Shown in pieces: positions 1 through 10,454 of a DNA stretch of 64,000 nt. A model generated the notes under the pieces. It was not told the DNA's origin. It ran no database searches and was given only the letters and a program-made list of their open reading frames with translations. Origin of the DNA: Stenocarpella maydis. Taxonomy: Eukaryota; Ascomycota; Sordariomycetes; Diaporthales; Diaporthaceae. The stretch covers positions 1 to 64,000 of the forward strand of contig NQMI01000162.1 of assembly GCA_002270565.1 (NCBI GenBank), in the 5' to 3' direction. Each line of letters opens with the position of its first letter. Position 1 is the first letter of the stretch. The position numbers were made by a program, and so were the translations under genes.

Positions 1-79
1 AGGGTAACTCCTTACAACGAAGTCTAGGGTAACTCCTTGCACGGAGTACCAACGCCCTGCTGAGCGGTTCCGTTTAACA
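1..79 (+). repeat. 3' end of 5' LTR (partial)
   Basis: This stretch nearly matches 1908-1986, including the unit AGTCTAGGGTAACTCCTTGC and the shared end GGTTCCGTTTAACA. It is interpreted as the tail of the upstream LTR, truncated by the start of the window. Confidence 0.7.
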
Positions 80-1005
80 GTATACATACTTAATAAGGCT
101 TAAGACTTGCATCTAATAAGATAGCAGGGGCTGCTGCTTAAAATTCTAATGCCCAATAAATAGGATTATAGCTTATAATAGCTAATAAATAACCTGCAAA
201 AATCACAAGATATCACTAAATAAAACCTTAAAAGCATTAAGAAGGTCTTAGCAGCAGATAAATAATTAAAAAACTAGAAGGACTATCTATAAAACCTTAG
301 ATAGTAACTAACTACATTATGAGATACTTATGTGCAATAGCAAGCAACTATAGCCACCTGATGGTTTAGGTTGAGCTAGGAGTCCATATATGCTTGGCAC
401 TCATCAACAGTGGAGCATAAAGGAATTTCATATCCCTAAAGGTAGTAAACAGATACTACCTATTATAGCATAAGAAAAGAGAACCCTATAGGCATAATAT
501 AGTAGATAGAACTAAAGTATCTTATAGTAATAGAATTATTAATATAGAGACTAATCCCCTCCTAGTTTGGATTTACAACCATATAGAATTGCTATTATTC
601 AATATTACTAAAATAGCAAATCATTAGTTAATCTTGGGAATACCGTAGTCAAGAAAGAATAATCCCTAAATTAATTGGACTACTAGCTAGATCTTTTAGG
701 ATAATGCTATTCTCTAAAAGAAGGTTGCAATTAATAGCAAGGAAAGGAGTCATATTACTAAGGATAGCAAATAAGTAATGCACTCAAATGGACCCATGGA
801 TACCTCTGGAAGTAGGCAGAAGGCCTAACTTTAGGAAGATAGAGAAGGATTGAGCTACTTAAGTGCCTTACAGAAGGACTGAAGCCAATCAGGAGATTAT
901 TACTCCAGCACAATCAGTTAGCATATAATATAGGAAATATAATAATACCTCCTTTACCTAGAGGAAGAAAAGGAAGAAGATAAAACTAATAGACTAGTAT
1001 AAATA

Positions 1006-1355
1006 CTAAAAGACTATTATGAATTTAAGAAAGTATTCTAGGAACAACTTAACACTATATTACTATAATATATGCAGTAGGACTATAAAATACCATTGAA
1101 ACCCAGAATAACACCTTAATTTAAGCCTATCTATAGACTTAATAAGGAATAACTTAAAGCACTTAAAGAATACTTTAATGAAAACCTTAAGAAAGAATTC
1201 ATTAAACTATTATAATTACTAGCAGGATATCCAATCCTCTTTATATTAAAGAAGAATAGTAAGCTATAACTTTACATTAATTACTAATAATTAAATAATA
1301 TTATAATTAAGAACTAATATCCTCTCCTACTTATTAAAGAGCTATAAGATTAACT
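1006..1355 (+). pseudogene. Gypsy reverse transcriptase remnant
   Basis: Plus-strand translation, read through stops, shows the order of the gypsy protease-RT linker and RT fingers/palm: a KIPLKP-like stretch, then PIYRLN, LKALKEY, NLKKEF, AGYPILF, a KK-N-K-L segment, LNNI and a YPLL block. Many Gln codons have become TAA or TAG and several Arg or Gly positions are changed, as RIP would produce. No intact frame remains, and the catalytic YxDD region and everything after it are absent. The assignment rests on the preserved order of these short motifs. Confidence 0.75.
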
Positions 1356-1394
1356 TAGGGGAGTAACTTAGGGGAGTAAAATAGTTTATAGCTC

Positions 1395-1986
1395 TGATGA
1401 ATTTGTGCTATAGAATAGCATTCAGTTCAGCGTGTGTTTCGGCAGGGTCGCAGTGTGGTGCTCTGAGGCGAATTGGGACGATTGACAATGGTCTGGACAA
1501 CTTTGTATTGAATTAAGTTGGGCTTCTGTAAGCCCTCCTTATATACCCTCCGACGTCGTCTCACCCCTGGGCACGCTGCGGTCGGCTCTGGTGCAAATTT
1601 GCAAATGCCGGAAAATTCGCCCTTCCAACACACCATCTTTGGTTCCAAGCAGCCAGCCAACCATAGCCCTAGCAATGCCCAAATTAAGTACATACAAACT
1701 TCAGAAATCAGGCTATCCAATGCACTAAGTCATATACTTTTTGGGTAAGAAATAAGGGTAATGCAGAGGTCTGAATTAAGGTGCAAATGCAGGCCAAAAT
1801 AATCGACTCACGGCCACCAAACTCATCTTGCGTCACGCACGCACTGGGCGTACTTAGCGAAAATCGCCTGACTCGCAAGTCTAGGGTAACTCCTTGCTAG
1901 GAAGTCTAGGGTAACTCCTTACAACAAAGTCTAGGGTAACTCCTTGCACGGAGTACCAACGCCCTGCTGAGCGGTTCCGTTTAACA
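1395..1986 (+). repeat. Probable 3' LTR
   Basis: The segment starts near a TG at 1395 (or 1404), after the polypurine-like tract, and ends with CA at 1986. It is much less AT-rich than the element body. It contains a TATATA box-like site at about 1539 and the 25-bp tandem repeat at 1877-1951. The exact left edge is uncertain because the 5' LTR is not fully in the window. Short open frames here (for example 1427-1720 minus) have no recognisable product. Confidence 0.55.
1877..1951. repeat. 25-bp direct repeat, three copies, inside the LTR
   Basis: Three consecutive units each begin AAGTCTAGGGTAACTCCTT and differ only in the last six bases (units at 1877, 1902 and 1927). At least two of the units are also present in the partial LTR at 1-50, so the array is part of the LTR. 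Confidence 0.85.
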
Positions 1987-4158
1987 AATAAGAAATATAA
2001 AGTGGGGAATATTATAAATTTAAGATAGCACTAAGGAATAATAGAGTACTTTATTAAATAGAAAGCCTATAATTCCAGTAAAAATACATAGGAACCAGCC
2101 TAAAATCTAACTCACTATTATAATAAACTCAAAAAGTACTATACGCGGACCACCACGAAACAGCCCCAGGAGCCAGGAATACAGCCTAGGAGCCCTATAT
2201 ATGATGAACCATAATAAACTAATATCACAATAAAGCTATATAATAAACCCCAGTCTTTACAGCTAAAATAAGGGAAGCAACTAACAGAAAACTAGTTATA
2301 ACAAGGATAGCTAAGGCTAGTAATCAGTTAACTCCTTAGGAAAACACGCCAATACCAGTCACCTTATCCAACCAACACCCTAAATACCAGTCACACCCAA
2401 AAACCACCTAAACAAATACCAGTATCTACACCCTATACTCTAGCGGGTACTAATTATAAGAAAATAAGATCAGGATGATATAGCATAACTAGTAGACTAA
2501 AAAGCAGCTAGAAACTAGGACCAGTTAGATAGTATCAATATAAATTTTATTCCCAGTAATAAGAATTAGGCACCAGGCAAGCCACCCACAGGCGCACCCC
2601 CTTCATTACCAGTACCTACAAATTCAGACCAACTAATACTATCACCCATTAAGGAACTCCAATTAAAAATACCAACCTTACCTTCAGAACGGAGCCAAGC
2701 CTCTTATGCCACCATTCTACTAGCCTCCTCTATGGAATTCCTCCGCGCAGCCTTAGCGAATCATGCGGCAATCCACGCCCGCTCTGCTTCAGCCTCCTCC
2801 TTTTCCACATACTCCAACTCCTCCACATTATTAATACCCCAACAGACCGCACGCATTATCTTCTCATACTATATCTGCTTCTATTTATAAAGATATAGGA
2901 TCCTTACGTTCAACCGCTAAGCCTTCTCCTTTATAGCCTTCAGCTCCTCCTTTAGCTAACGGTATATTAGAATAACCTTATTCAGCTAATCAGGAGTAAG
3001 ACCTCAAACATTACAATTGGATAGGTTAAGGCGAATATAGGTCCAATAGCAAGTGGACTCTAAATCTGCAACCTTATAGTCCTTAGCCAGGTTATATTCT
3101 TCATAATAAGAATAAGGCATAGGAATAATGCTGCCCTTTAAGGCAATAGCAAAAAGAAGAGCGGCCTTATGCTTGGTAATAGAGAAAGACTTTACGGGAT
3201 GAGACTTAATAACCCTACCCAATATAATGAATTAGAAAGGTATAAATGAGACTATAGATAAAACTAGAATTACTTATAGAAATACTTTTAAGGATAAAAG
3301 AGGTAAGGAGGGAGATAGTATTATGAACTACTAAGCATTAGCGGCTAACTACTGCAGAAGACAACCCTATAGGTCGGGAAACAGCTCCTAAAAAGGTCGT
3401 CCTACCTAATCCAATCAGTAATGCCACCTTATTAGGGTTAGGATCAGGGACCCACCAGAATCAATAGGATCTATATCAACTCCATCAAGCAATACCCAGT
3501 CAATAGCATTACTATTGATTCTATTAAGCTACTAAAGAGTCAGAATATATAAGGACATGGTTATCACCACAGTAAATAGCTTTTATAGAACAGACTCTTT
3601 AGTCATTAATCTAAGTATTTAATCCTAGTATTAGATAGCTTTATAGCTAGTGATTATTATTAGTTAATAATATTGCTTAATAACCGCCTAACAACGTATT
3701 CCGAATATAAACCCTTGATCTTTTAGGTTTAATGTACTTAGAAACCCTCTGATCATTACATTCCTGGTCTTAGCTACTTCTTAGTACCCTATATTAGTAT
3801 TATTATACTTCTCCTATTTTATAATATATAATATAGCTATATATAAATATATCTTATACGTTTTATATTCTATTTAGTTAATTAGTATGCGAGATTCAGA
3901 TTTAGATTAATCCCTATTTAAGAAAACATATTGTTGCTTTGCCGTAATAGAATAAGCTTTGCTCATCGGTTCCTTACGCTTCGCGAAAGAAACCTCCTTG
4001 CTACACTTAATAACCCACCGCACTACACTCGCCAGAGATAAATCAGTACTTGACGGATTGACAGCGCCAGCACGAATTAACTACCTAGCCAGAGTCCAAT
4101 ACTAAGACTTCTGGTGCGAACACCGCCGCAGGACCATTTGCTAGTGTTGGCCTTGGGT
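1987..4158. mobile_element. AT-rich RIP-type repeat block, mixed retroelement debris
   Basis: The block is AT-rich, dominated by TA dinucleotides, and carries no intact reading frame. Less mutated islands (for example about 2690-2860) still show coding-like sequence on the minus strand. It appears to be one or more further RIP-mutated insertions next to the gypsy element. Boundaries between elements cannot be set from one sequence. Normal composition resumes at about 4100-4360. Confidence 0.6.
2560..3222 (-). pseudogene. RIP-degraded retroelement-associated Cys/coiled-coil protein
   Basis: Read on the minus strand with stops ignored, the N-terminal part (3222-3004) is an open 72-codon frame with the spacing of a small Cys-rich motif whose cysteines are now mostly Tyr (SYYEE, KDYKVADLEST, YIRLN.SNC). 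It is followed by a basic coiled coil (LKEELKAIKEKA), a YEKIMRAV segment, an acidic VEELEYVEKEEAEAE stretch and a Gly/Pro-rich end. This matches the architecture of a hypothetical protein repeatedly found beside LTR elements in Fusarium and Colletotrichum genomes, as I remember it. Cys-to-Tyr changes are what RIP causes on the opposite strand. No function is assigned. Confidence 0.5.
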
Positions 4159-4360
4159 TGTAACGGGCACGGCTGTACAAGTTACACTGCATTCTCCAGA
4201 AAGGTTCTAGAGAGTTCTGGCATTTTAATTTCTTATGCTATAATGTAGCGGCGTAGGGCGCCGTATCATTGGGCTACTCGTGTTGGCGAGCTATGCCCGG
4301 CTTGAAGTTGGTCTCGACCAGCCTCGTCACGAGGCTGCCACTACTATTTCCTCAATCATT
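4159..4360 (+). repeat. LTR-like fragment at the repeat/unique boundary
   Basis: The segment begins TGTAACGGGCACGGCTGTAC and continues through CTCCAGAAAGGTTCTAGAG, a style typical of fungal gypsy LTR starts. It lies exactly where AT-rich DNA gives way to normal composition. No second copy is present in the window, so solo LTR versus truncated end cannot be decided. Confidence 0.4.
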
Positions 4361-5792
4361 ATTAGCTTTGTGTTTATCATCTAATTCTGGGTCTTTTGTC
4401 ATAAACACCATTATGGATACGATTATATGATGAGTCTTCTCATAACAACCCCCCTCCCCCCCGCCAAACTCTTTTCTCTTTTCAGTCCGCCTAACGCGTC
4501 GCGTCCAAGTGGTCGTACTTTGAGTCTCACTGGTTCCTTTCTTGCCAGGAGAAAATGTCGCCAACCTCATACTGGGCAGTTATATCCCGAGCGCATGTCT
4601 TCATGCAATTGCATCTGCCCAAGGTTTTATTTCATAGTTAGTCACGCATCTTTTCTCTCAAGGTGGAAGAAATCGCCCCCTATTTTCTCTCCTCTAAGAC
4701 TGGATTGATAGACTGCCTGCCTCATCCTCCCCACTCCCCCGGCTAATCAAGCCCTCCTTGGGGCCCGCCCGCCCTTCCTGCCTCTTTCTAGCACTCGCAG
4801 TTATGAAACCATCCCGTACTCCCCTGGTCCTCTCCTCTCCCCTCCAAAGTGTGTTTGTCCCACGTGGTGTTCGTCAAAGATTATTTAACTTGTACAAAAA
4901 TATACCCGTCCGATTGGAAGAAAAGAAAAAGACAACTGTAGCTTCCTTCAGATGCAGACTCCGATGACACACACACATACAGACACACGCGCGCCCGCTC
5001 TCTCAAATTTATTTCCACTTTCTTTTCTAACCCCCACCCCCCTCCACACGTTCCTTCTTCTCTCTGGTTCTCAACAGGAGCTTCCACTATTAGACGCCGG
5101 TCTCGAGTCTCCTTTCAAATTTCTCTCCGAGATCAAATCGTTTGCCCTTGGACTTTGGAGACATGGCGAGGACAGATGGTGGTGGTGGTGGTATTGTTTA
5201 AGGGGGTATGGCCGGTAAGAAGTGTAATGGATGTGTAGCGGGTGGCATGGGGAATAAAAACAAATGGCATTATCAGAATTGAATGTAACAGTGGAAAAAT
5301 CCCCCTCCTCTTTTCCTCTCTCCCTTTTGGCCCGCTCAGATTGTGGAACCAGAAATGACTGCTTGTGATCTCCATTACCTTATTATTTCCACCGACGCTC
5401 CTCAGGGGAGAGTTTCATGTCATCGGTAACACAAAGGTGTAGTTGGTGTCATCGAACCCGAATCATCGGCTAGCGCTTCTCAATTGCTGCCGGATTAAGG
5501 TGTCGGTAGCAGTCGGGCCCTTGCCTGAGTTCGACGGTTACAATGACTGTGATGGTGGTCGAAGAGAAGCCACACGGTCGTTATGATGCCCATCGGCCAG
5601 TCTGACCATCACACCTTGCGCCATACAGTTCACGAGCTCGAGCAAACCAGCAGAGAACGTCGCCTGGGTGTGCGTGTGATATCCTCGGCCCCTGCCCGAC
5701 GTTGGTCAGGCGAGATCGGCTCTCACGGCGGGATCTCAGTCTCAAGACGGCTGTTGTACTGCCGGGTTTGGCAGAATCGGGTCCAAAGTTGA
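4361..5792. other. Intergenic region downstream of the kinase gene
   Basis: No convincing coding sequence. It contains pyrimidine-rich tracts, a CA/GC dinucleotide stretch at about 4966-4992 and a short GGT repeat at about 5178-5193. It presumably includes the 3' UTR of the minus-strand kinase. The overlapping short open frames on both strands share no recognisable family. Confidence 0.5.
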
Positions 5793-8700
5793 TCATCGAT
5801 CGTTACCGCTTCTGTCCTTTCCTCTCCTACGGAAGAAATCCATGACTCTCCTCGCGGCACCACTACTGCCACCATGGTCGTGACCACCGTGTCGCGAGTA
5901 CTCATCCTTGTCGTAGGCATCGACGAACCGCTTGTTCTTCTGCAGTATCCCACGCGTGCCCCGGCTGGACGTCCTCTTGTGAACCTTGCCTTGCTGCTCT
6001 TCGGGATAACCTGTTTGGGTCGCGGGTCGCTGCACGTTCTCAATGGACGAGTCTGAAGCACTATTAAGGACCGCTCCTTGTTGCATGTGCGGCGGTATGC
6101 CGCTCTGCATCCTGCTCTGATACGGGTTCGAGCTGTTCTTGTTCTGTCCCTGACTCTGGCTCGGCTCCCGATGATGCGATTGCTGGGAGTCCTGCAGCTG
6201 CGCATACATGCCATCAACGTCGGCAGCTTCGGGTGCCTGGGGCTGCTCTACATAACAGCCCTGGTCGTCAACCTGCGGGGGCTCTTGCATCGGAAGGCTC
6301 CGCTGCGAGTCACGGGGCTCCTGATCGTACTCCTTACCAATCCCAACGGCCTTGAGGGAAAAGGAGCTTGGAAGCAATGAGAACCGCTTGTTTCCGTGCC
6401 TGTCCAATGAGGTCTGTGACCCGTTTATGCTTCCGGATCTCTTCTTGCCGAGGCCGAGTGAGAAGGAGCGGCGCGAACGCTTCGAGTCCATCGATGGGCG
6501 AATGGGACCATCGTCGGAGATAGGCTGGGTCATGCTGACAGGAGGGTACTTCTTGGGCTTCTCCCCGCTAGAAAGCTGGCTCTTTCGGTTACTCCTACTA
6601 CCGAATACGGACCCACTTCGGCCAAAAATCTTGCTACCAATATCGCCGATTGTGTTCGAGCGCTTGTGGCCCCTGGACTCGGTGCTATCGGCCTCCCCAG
6701 TGTAGCCACTGACCCTGGATAGTTTGGATGGTGTGTTGGCGCTTGGCCTACCATACTCGGAGCCCTGGTCGTCGTTGGAAGATGGCTCGGGATAGGCTGG
6801 CCGACCTGCAGGTTGTTGTATACTTCCATGCACGTTAGTATCAGCGACCGTGGGGGCGGAGGGTTGGCCGTACGTAGCTCTCCCTGTTCCATAACCCTTT
6901 GAACCAGTCGAGCCGCCGGTTGTCGGTCGCCCATGTGCTCCTGCAGACGTCATGTACTGGCCGTCAGAAGCCGCCCGCATGGCCTCATGGCTCGGCTTCT
7001 GTGGTTGCACCATGTTCTGGTTGTTGAGATGCGCACTTGGAGGCCTCCTCGAGGAGACGGCCGGACCGTAGGCCTCCCTTGTGACAGGCGGGTCGCGAGG
7101 CAGTGGTTTCTCGTTTGCCGAGGTTGACCGAACCTCGACAGGGCCCGAACTGCCTGAACGGGCCCTCGTCTTGGATGATGAGCCATGGCCGCTTGCCTGT
7201 TCGCCACGTTGTGTCTGGGTGTTGGGCGCAACATATTCGACCTGCACCGTCCTCCGCTTGTTGTCTCTCTGTTGTCGAGTAGAATTTGCAGCCTCTGTAT
7301 CTGGGTCAACAGTGCCTTGCTTGCTGGTCAGACCGCCAATCGATGGTCCAACAGTGTTCTTCTTGTGCGCTTCTCGGACAGATGCGCTGCGGGCAACCAC
7401 GGGCGTCTCATCTTCAGCTGGCACGGTCGTGTTCTGGATCTCTCCGGGAGTGGTAGTGCTGCTGGTGATGAACTCAACCACATGGGCGTACTCGCTTAGC
7501 CAGCTGTGTCGGGCCACTTCGAACAGGTCGGCACGTTTCCGAGGATTCGGGACCAGGATTCTTCGCAGCAGATCTCGCGCGTGGGGGGTGACGTATTCGG
7601 GGAAGGTAAGAGGTGTGTTGACTATGTACTTGTAGAGCAGGTTAATGTTGTCGCCTTCGGGGTTTGCGGGATCGTCGTCGAAAGGTAAGTAGCCTGCCAA
7701 CATGGCATACTAGGACGGTGTCAGTCTAAGTCGCAAATCAACTGTAAGCGCAGAGCGAACGCACCAGTATAACCCCACAGCTCCAGACGTCTACTTTCCG
7801 TCCGGTGTACAATGAGTCACTCACGACCAATTCAGGGGCAGCGTAGCACGGGCTTCCGCAACTCGTCTGCATGAGATCACCCTTCCTCATCCCGTTCGGC
7901 TTCAGCTGGTTTAAGCCCATGCGCTTGACAAATTCTCGGTCGCTCAGGTTGTTTTCCTCCTCTTCTGACAACTCCTCGACCGGGTCAAACGTGTTCGCAA
8001 AACCGAAATCCGTGATGATGATGTTCCGGTTGCGGTCCAACAACAAGTTTTCCAGTTTCAAGTCTCTGTGCACGATGCCCTTCTTGTGCAAATAACCCAC
8101 ACCGGAGACGAGTTGCGCAAAAAGACGTCGTGCGGCGTTGTCCTTGAGGTACCGGTGGTTCAAAATGTAGTCAAACAGTTCGCCGCCTGAAGCATACTCC
8201 AGGATGATACCGAAATGCCTTTCGGACTCTTCCATCTTGTGTAGTCGGACAATGTTCGGGTGCGTCAGTTGCTTTAGGATTGCGACCTCACGCATGATCT
8301 TGGCCATCCGGGACGGGTTGCTTCCCAGCTGGTCCTTCTTGATGAGCTTGATGGCGACCTGTGTTGGATGATTAGCACCAATGGATCCTCTCACAAACAC
8401 ACTCTCTCTCCTGCGAGGCACAGCAGACGCTCGCTGAGTGGTCCTTACCTGGATGCCGCCTTCCTGCTTCCAACCAAGCTTGACCTTGCCAAACTCGCCC
8501 TCGCCGATAGTATTACCCAGTATGTACTCGCCGAACTTGGTGTGCTTCTCGCGCTTGCTAAAATCATGCCTGCTCCGAGTACCACGTCGTGTCTCCTCGC
8601 CGTGCTGTTCGGCGCTTGCAACCACTGGTGGTGGAGCGGTATCATCGACGGCGTTCTCGATCGGGTGCGGTTGGGCCAGCGCTTCGCGTGCGCGCGATCG

Positions 8701-9459
8701 CTCGATGTCCACCTCAGGCTGAGAGACCAGCATGCTGTTCAGGATCTCGCTTGCTTCCCTAGAAGGCCCCTGGGGCGTGGACGAGGAGGTCGTCTGTTGC
8801 GACCTGATGGGCAGCGAGGTCGAGCCACTTGCTGCCCGGCTGCTGCCGCTGCTAGCCTTGTGTGGTTGCTCCGTGCCCGTGGGTGCCGGCTTCCGGCTCC
8901 GAGAGCTGTGGACGGCGGCTTCATCCTGATAAGCCTGGCTCGCACTCGCCTGGCCGTTCACGTCGTTCCCCGCGTGCCTCTGCGACGCCGATCGGTCTGC
9001 GCCTTGTGGTGCCGCGGATCTCCTCGATGCCGAGGCGCCGCTGGAGCTGCCGGCAGTCTGCTGGGAGGATGTGCGAGGTGGCACTGTGGTGGCAGGCATG
9101 TTTTTGCGGCGGTCGGAGGAGGATTGCTGGTACGGGTCGGAAGGGTCGACGGGGATGGGGGACGCAAGAGCGGCGCGTGAGCTCATTGGGGAGTCGCTTT
9201 GGGACGGTGCGTCTCCCTTGCCGCTGCCGTTTCCGCTGTGTTTCTTGGTCGGCCGTTTGGAAGCCGAAGGTGAGGATGTGCTGTTCTGCGTGGTCGCATA
9301 ATATGGGTCGCGGGCAGGCGAGGAGGTCGGGTGCTGGTGCTGCTGTTGGTGAGAGTGCTGGTGGCGACTGCCAGACGAGGCGGCGACCAAGGGCGGCGAA
9401 TTGATGGTGACGGAGGTAGCTGTCTGATGAGGCGCGGATTGCAATGCAGCCGACGACAT
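5793..9459 (-). CDS. Serine/threonine protein kinase, Kin4/Frk1-like
   Basis: Exons are 9459-8449, 8358-7765 and 7709-5793, giving about 1173 residues. The start ATG at 9459 (MSSAAL) is the first in frame; the frame is open upstream but has only GTG. Residues 1-300 are Ser/Gln/His-rich and disordered. The kinase domain spans about 309-606: glycine loop GEGEFGKV, VAIK lysine 341, HRDLKLEN at 434, DFG at 454, CGSPCYAAPE ending at 513, then GYLPFDDD. The DFG-APE segment is unusually long and acidic (EELSEEEENN), as in Kin4-type fungal kinases. A 570-residue Ser-rich tail ends in a basic RRRGKDRSGNDR. Introns: 90 nt (8359-8448) and 55 nt (7710-7764), both phase 0 with GT..AG. In yeast Kin4 is a spindle-position checkpoint kinase at the mother cortex; here the role is inferred from family only. 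Activating Thr is probably in the QTSCGSP stretch. Confidence 0.88.
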
Positions 9460-10340
9460 CTTCCCACGCGGGAGCGCGGAAGGACTGGAGTCGGTTTCTG
9501 GCTTATCAAGGCTGGCTAGCAACGCTGCCCAGCAGAGGGATCTGGGTGAATTCGAGCCCTTTTGCACGATAAAATCAAACCGATCGAGGGCGTGCCGTGC
9601 TCGTCAATGACCAAAGGGAGTTGACGTTTAAGGGGGTCGGTCGGACGATGGGCTGAGATGTTTCGGCTCGGACACTAGCAGGGCGGATCGGGTTGCGGTT
9701 TTGGGAGGCTGGAAGGGAAAGGCTTCCAATGTTTCTAAAGTTGGAGCAGCACAACCTGTCGGCACAGACGGGTGCTAGGGCTGCCCAGGGCAAAGCAGTG
9801 CTGCCTAGTGGTTTGGAAAGCCTGGTTGTAGGAATAAAATAGCAAAATGAAACAAGTGACAGGAGTTCAAGTCACAAGAGCGAGGGCGCGTGAGGACGGA
9901 ACCTCTTGGATTGTAAGGGCGTGTGGAAGCAGCGTGACTTGGAAGAAGATTGGACTGTCCTGCAAGGCAACGTCGAGAGTGCAACTGGGCTGGAGTGGAC
10001 AGGAATGAACCGGACAGTGACTGAGAGCTGGCTGCTGGCTGCCGTTTGGTTTGTGTGTGTGCGTTCGTGCTGAGCCGAGCCTTGTAGATTAATGTGGGAG
10101 ATATGGGCAAATGCAACGAGTCGCCAGAAGTGCCCAATGAGAGACCAATTGCTCAAATCAAAACACCATGGCTGCGCTGCGGTTTGTTGTTTTCGATACA
10201 GGCGGTCAGGTTTGACTTGGGCGGCAGGGCTGGGCTGGGCTGGGTTGCGGGATGTTTAGTGCCGGGATGGGGGGGTATGGATGGTATGGATGTGTGGCAA
10301 TGCGGTGCGTTGCACGACGGTGCAGCTCTGGTCTGCTTTG

Positions 10341-10380
10341 CTGTGCTGTGCTGTGCTGTGCTGTGCTGTGCTGTGCTGTG
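10341..10380. repeat. (CTGTG)n pentanucleotide microsatellite
   Basis: Eight perfect CTGTG units, followed by imperfect TGTG-rich sequence to about 10403. Confidence 0.95.
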
Positions 10381-10418
10381 TGCTGTGTGTTGTGTGTGTT
10401 GTGACGACGGTCTCAAGT

Positions 10419-10420
<2 letters not shown>

Positions 10421-10450
<30 letters not shown>
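10421..10450. repeat. (GGCA)n tetranucleotide microsatellite
   Basis: More than seven perfect GGCA units, followed by degenerate GGCA/GGGCA/AAGGC copies to about 10496. Confidence 0.95.

Positions 10451-10454
<4 letters not shown>

Larger units (their letters stand above)
1..1986 (+). mobile_element. RIP-degraded, internally deleted Ty3/gypsy LTR retrotransposon
   Basis: The first 79 bases end in the same approximately 60-base sequence that ends at 1986 (both finish in TTTAACA), as the 3' ends of the two LTRs of one element would. Between them lies very AT-rich DNA containing a recognisable gypsy reverse transcriptase remnant on the plus strand. A purine-rich stretch at about 1355-1380 sits just before the probable 3' LTR, like a polypurine tract. 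The RT remnant runs almost directly into this tract, so the RNase H and integrase regions are missing. The 5' LTR is cut by the window edge, so target-site duplications cannot be checked. Stop codons at expected Gln positions fit C-to-T RIP mutation. The element is dead. Confidence 0.75.

Noticed and set aside
5430..5490. Possible tRNA T-arm (GGGTTCGA on the minus strand)
   Set aside because: No matching acceptor stem, D-arm or anticodon arm could be folded around it.
5723..6217. 164-codon minus frame overlapping the kinase C terminus
   Set aside because: It lies out of frame with the kinase exon on the same strand and is Arg/Thr-rich with no domain; a shadow of the real gene.
8368..9180. 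270-codon plus frame opposite the kinase
   Set aside because: Antisense to the kinase N-terminal exons and the 90-nt intron; composition is that of a reverse complement, with no motif.
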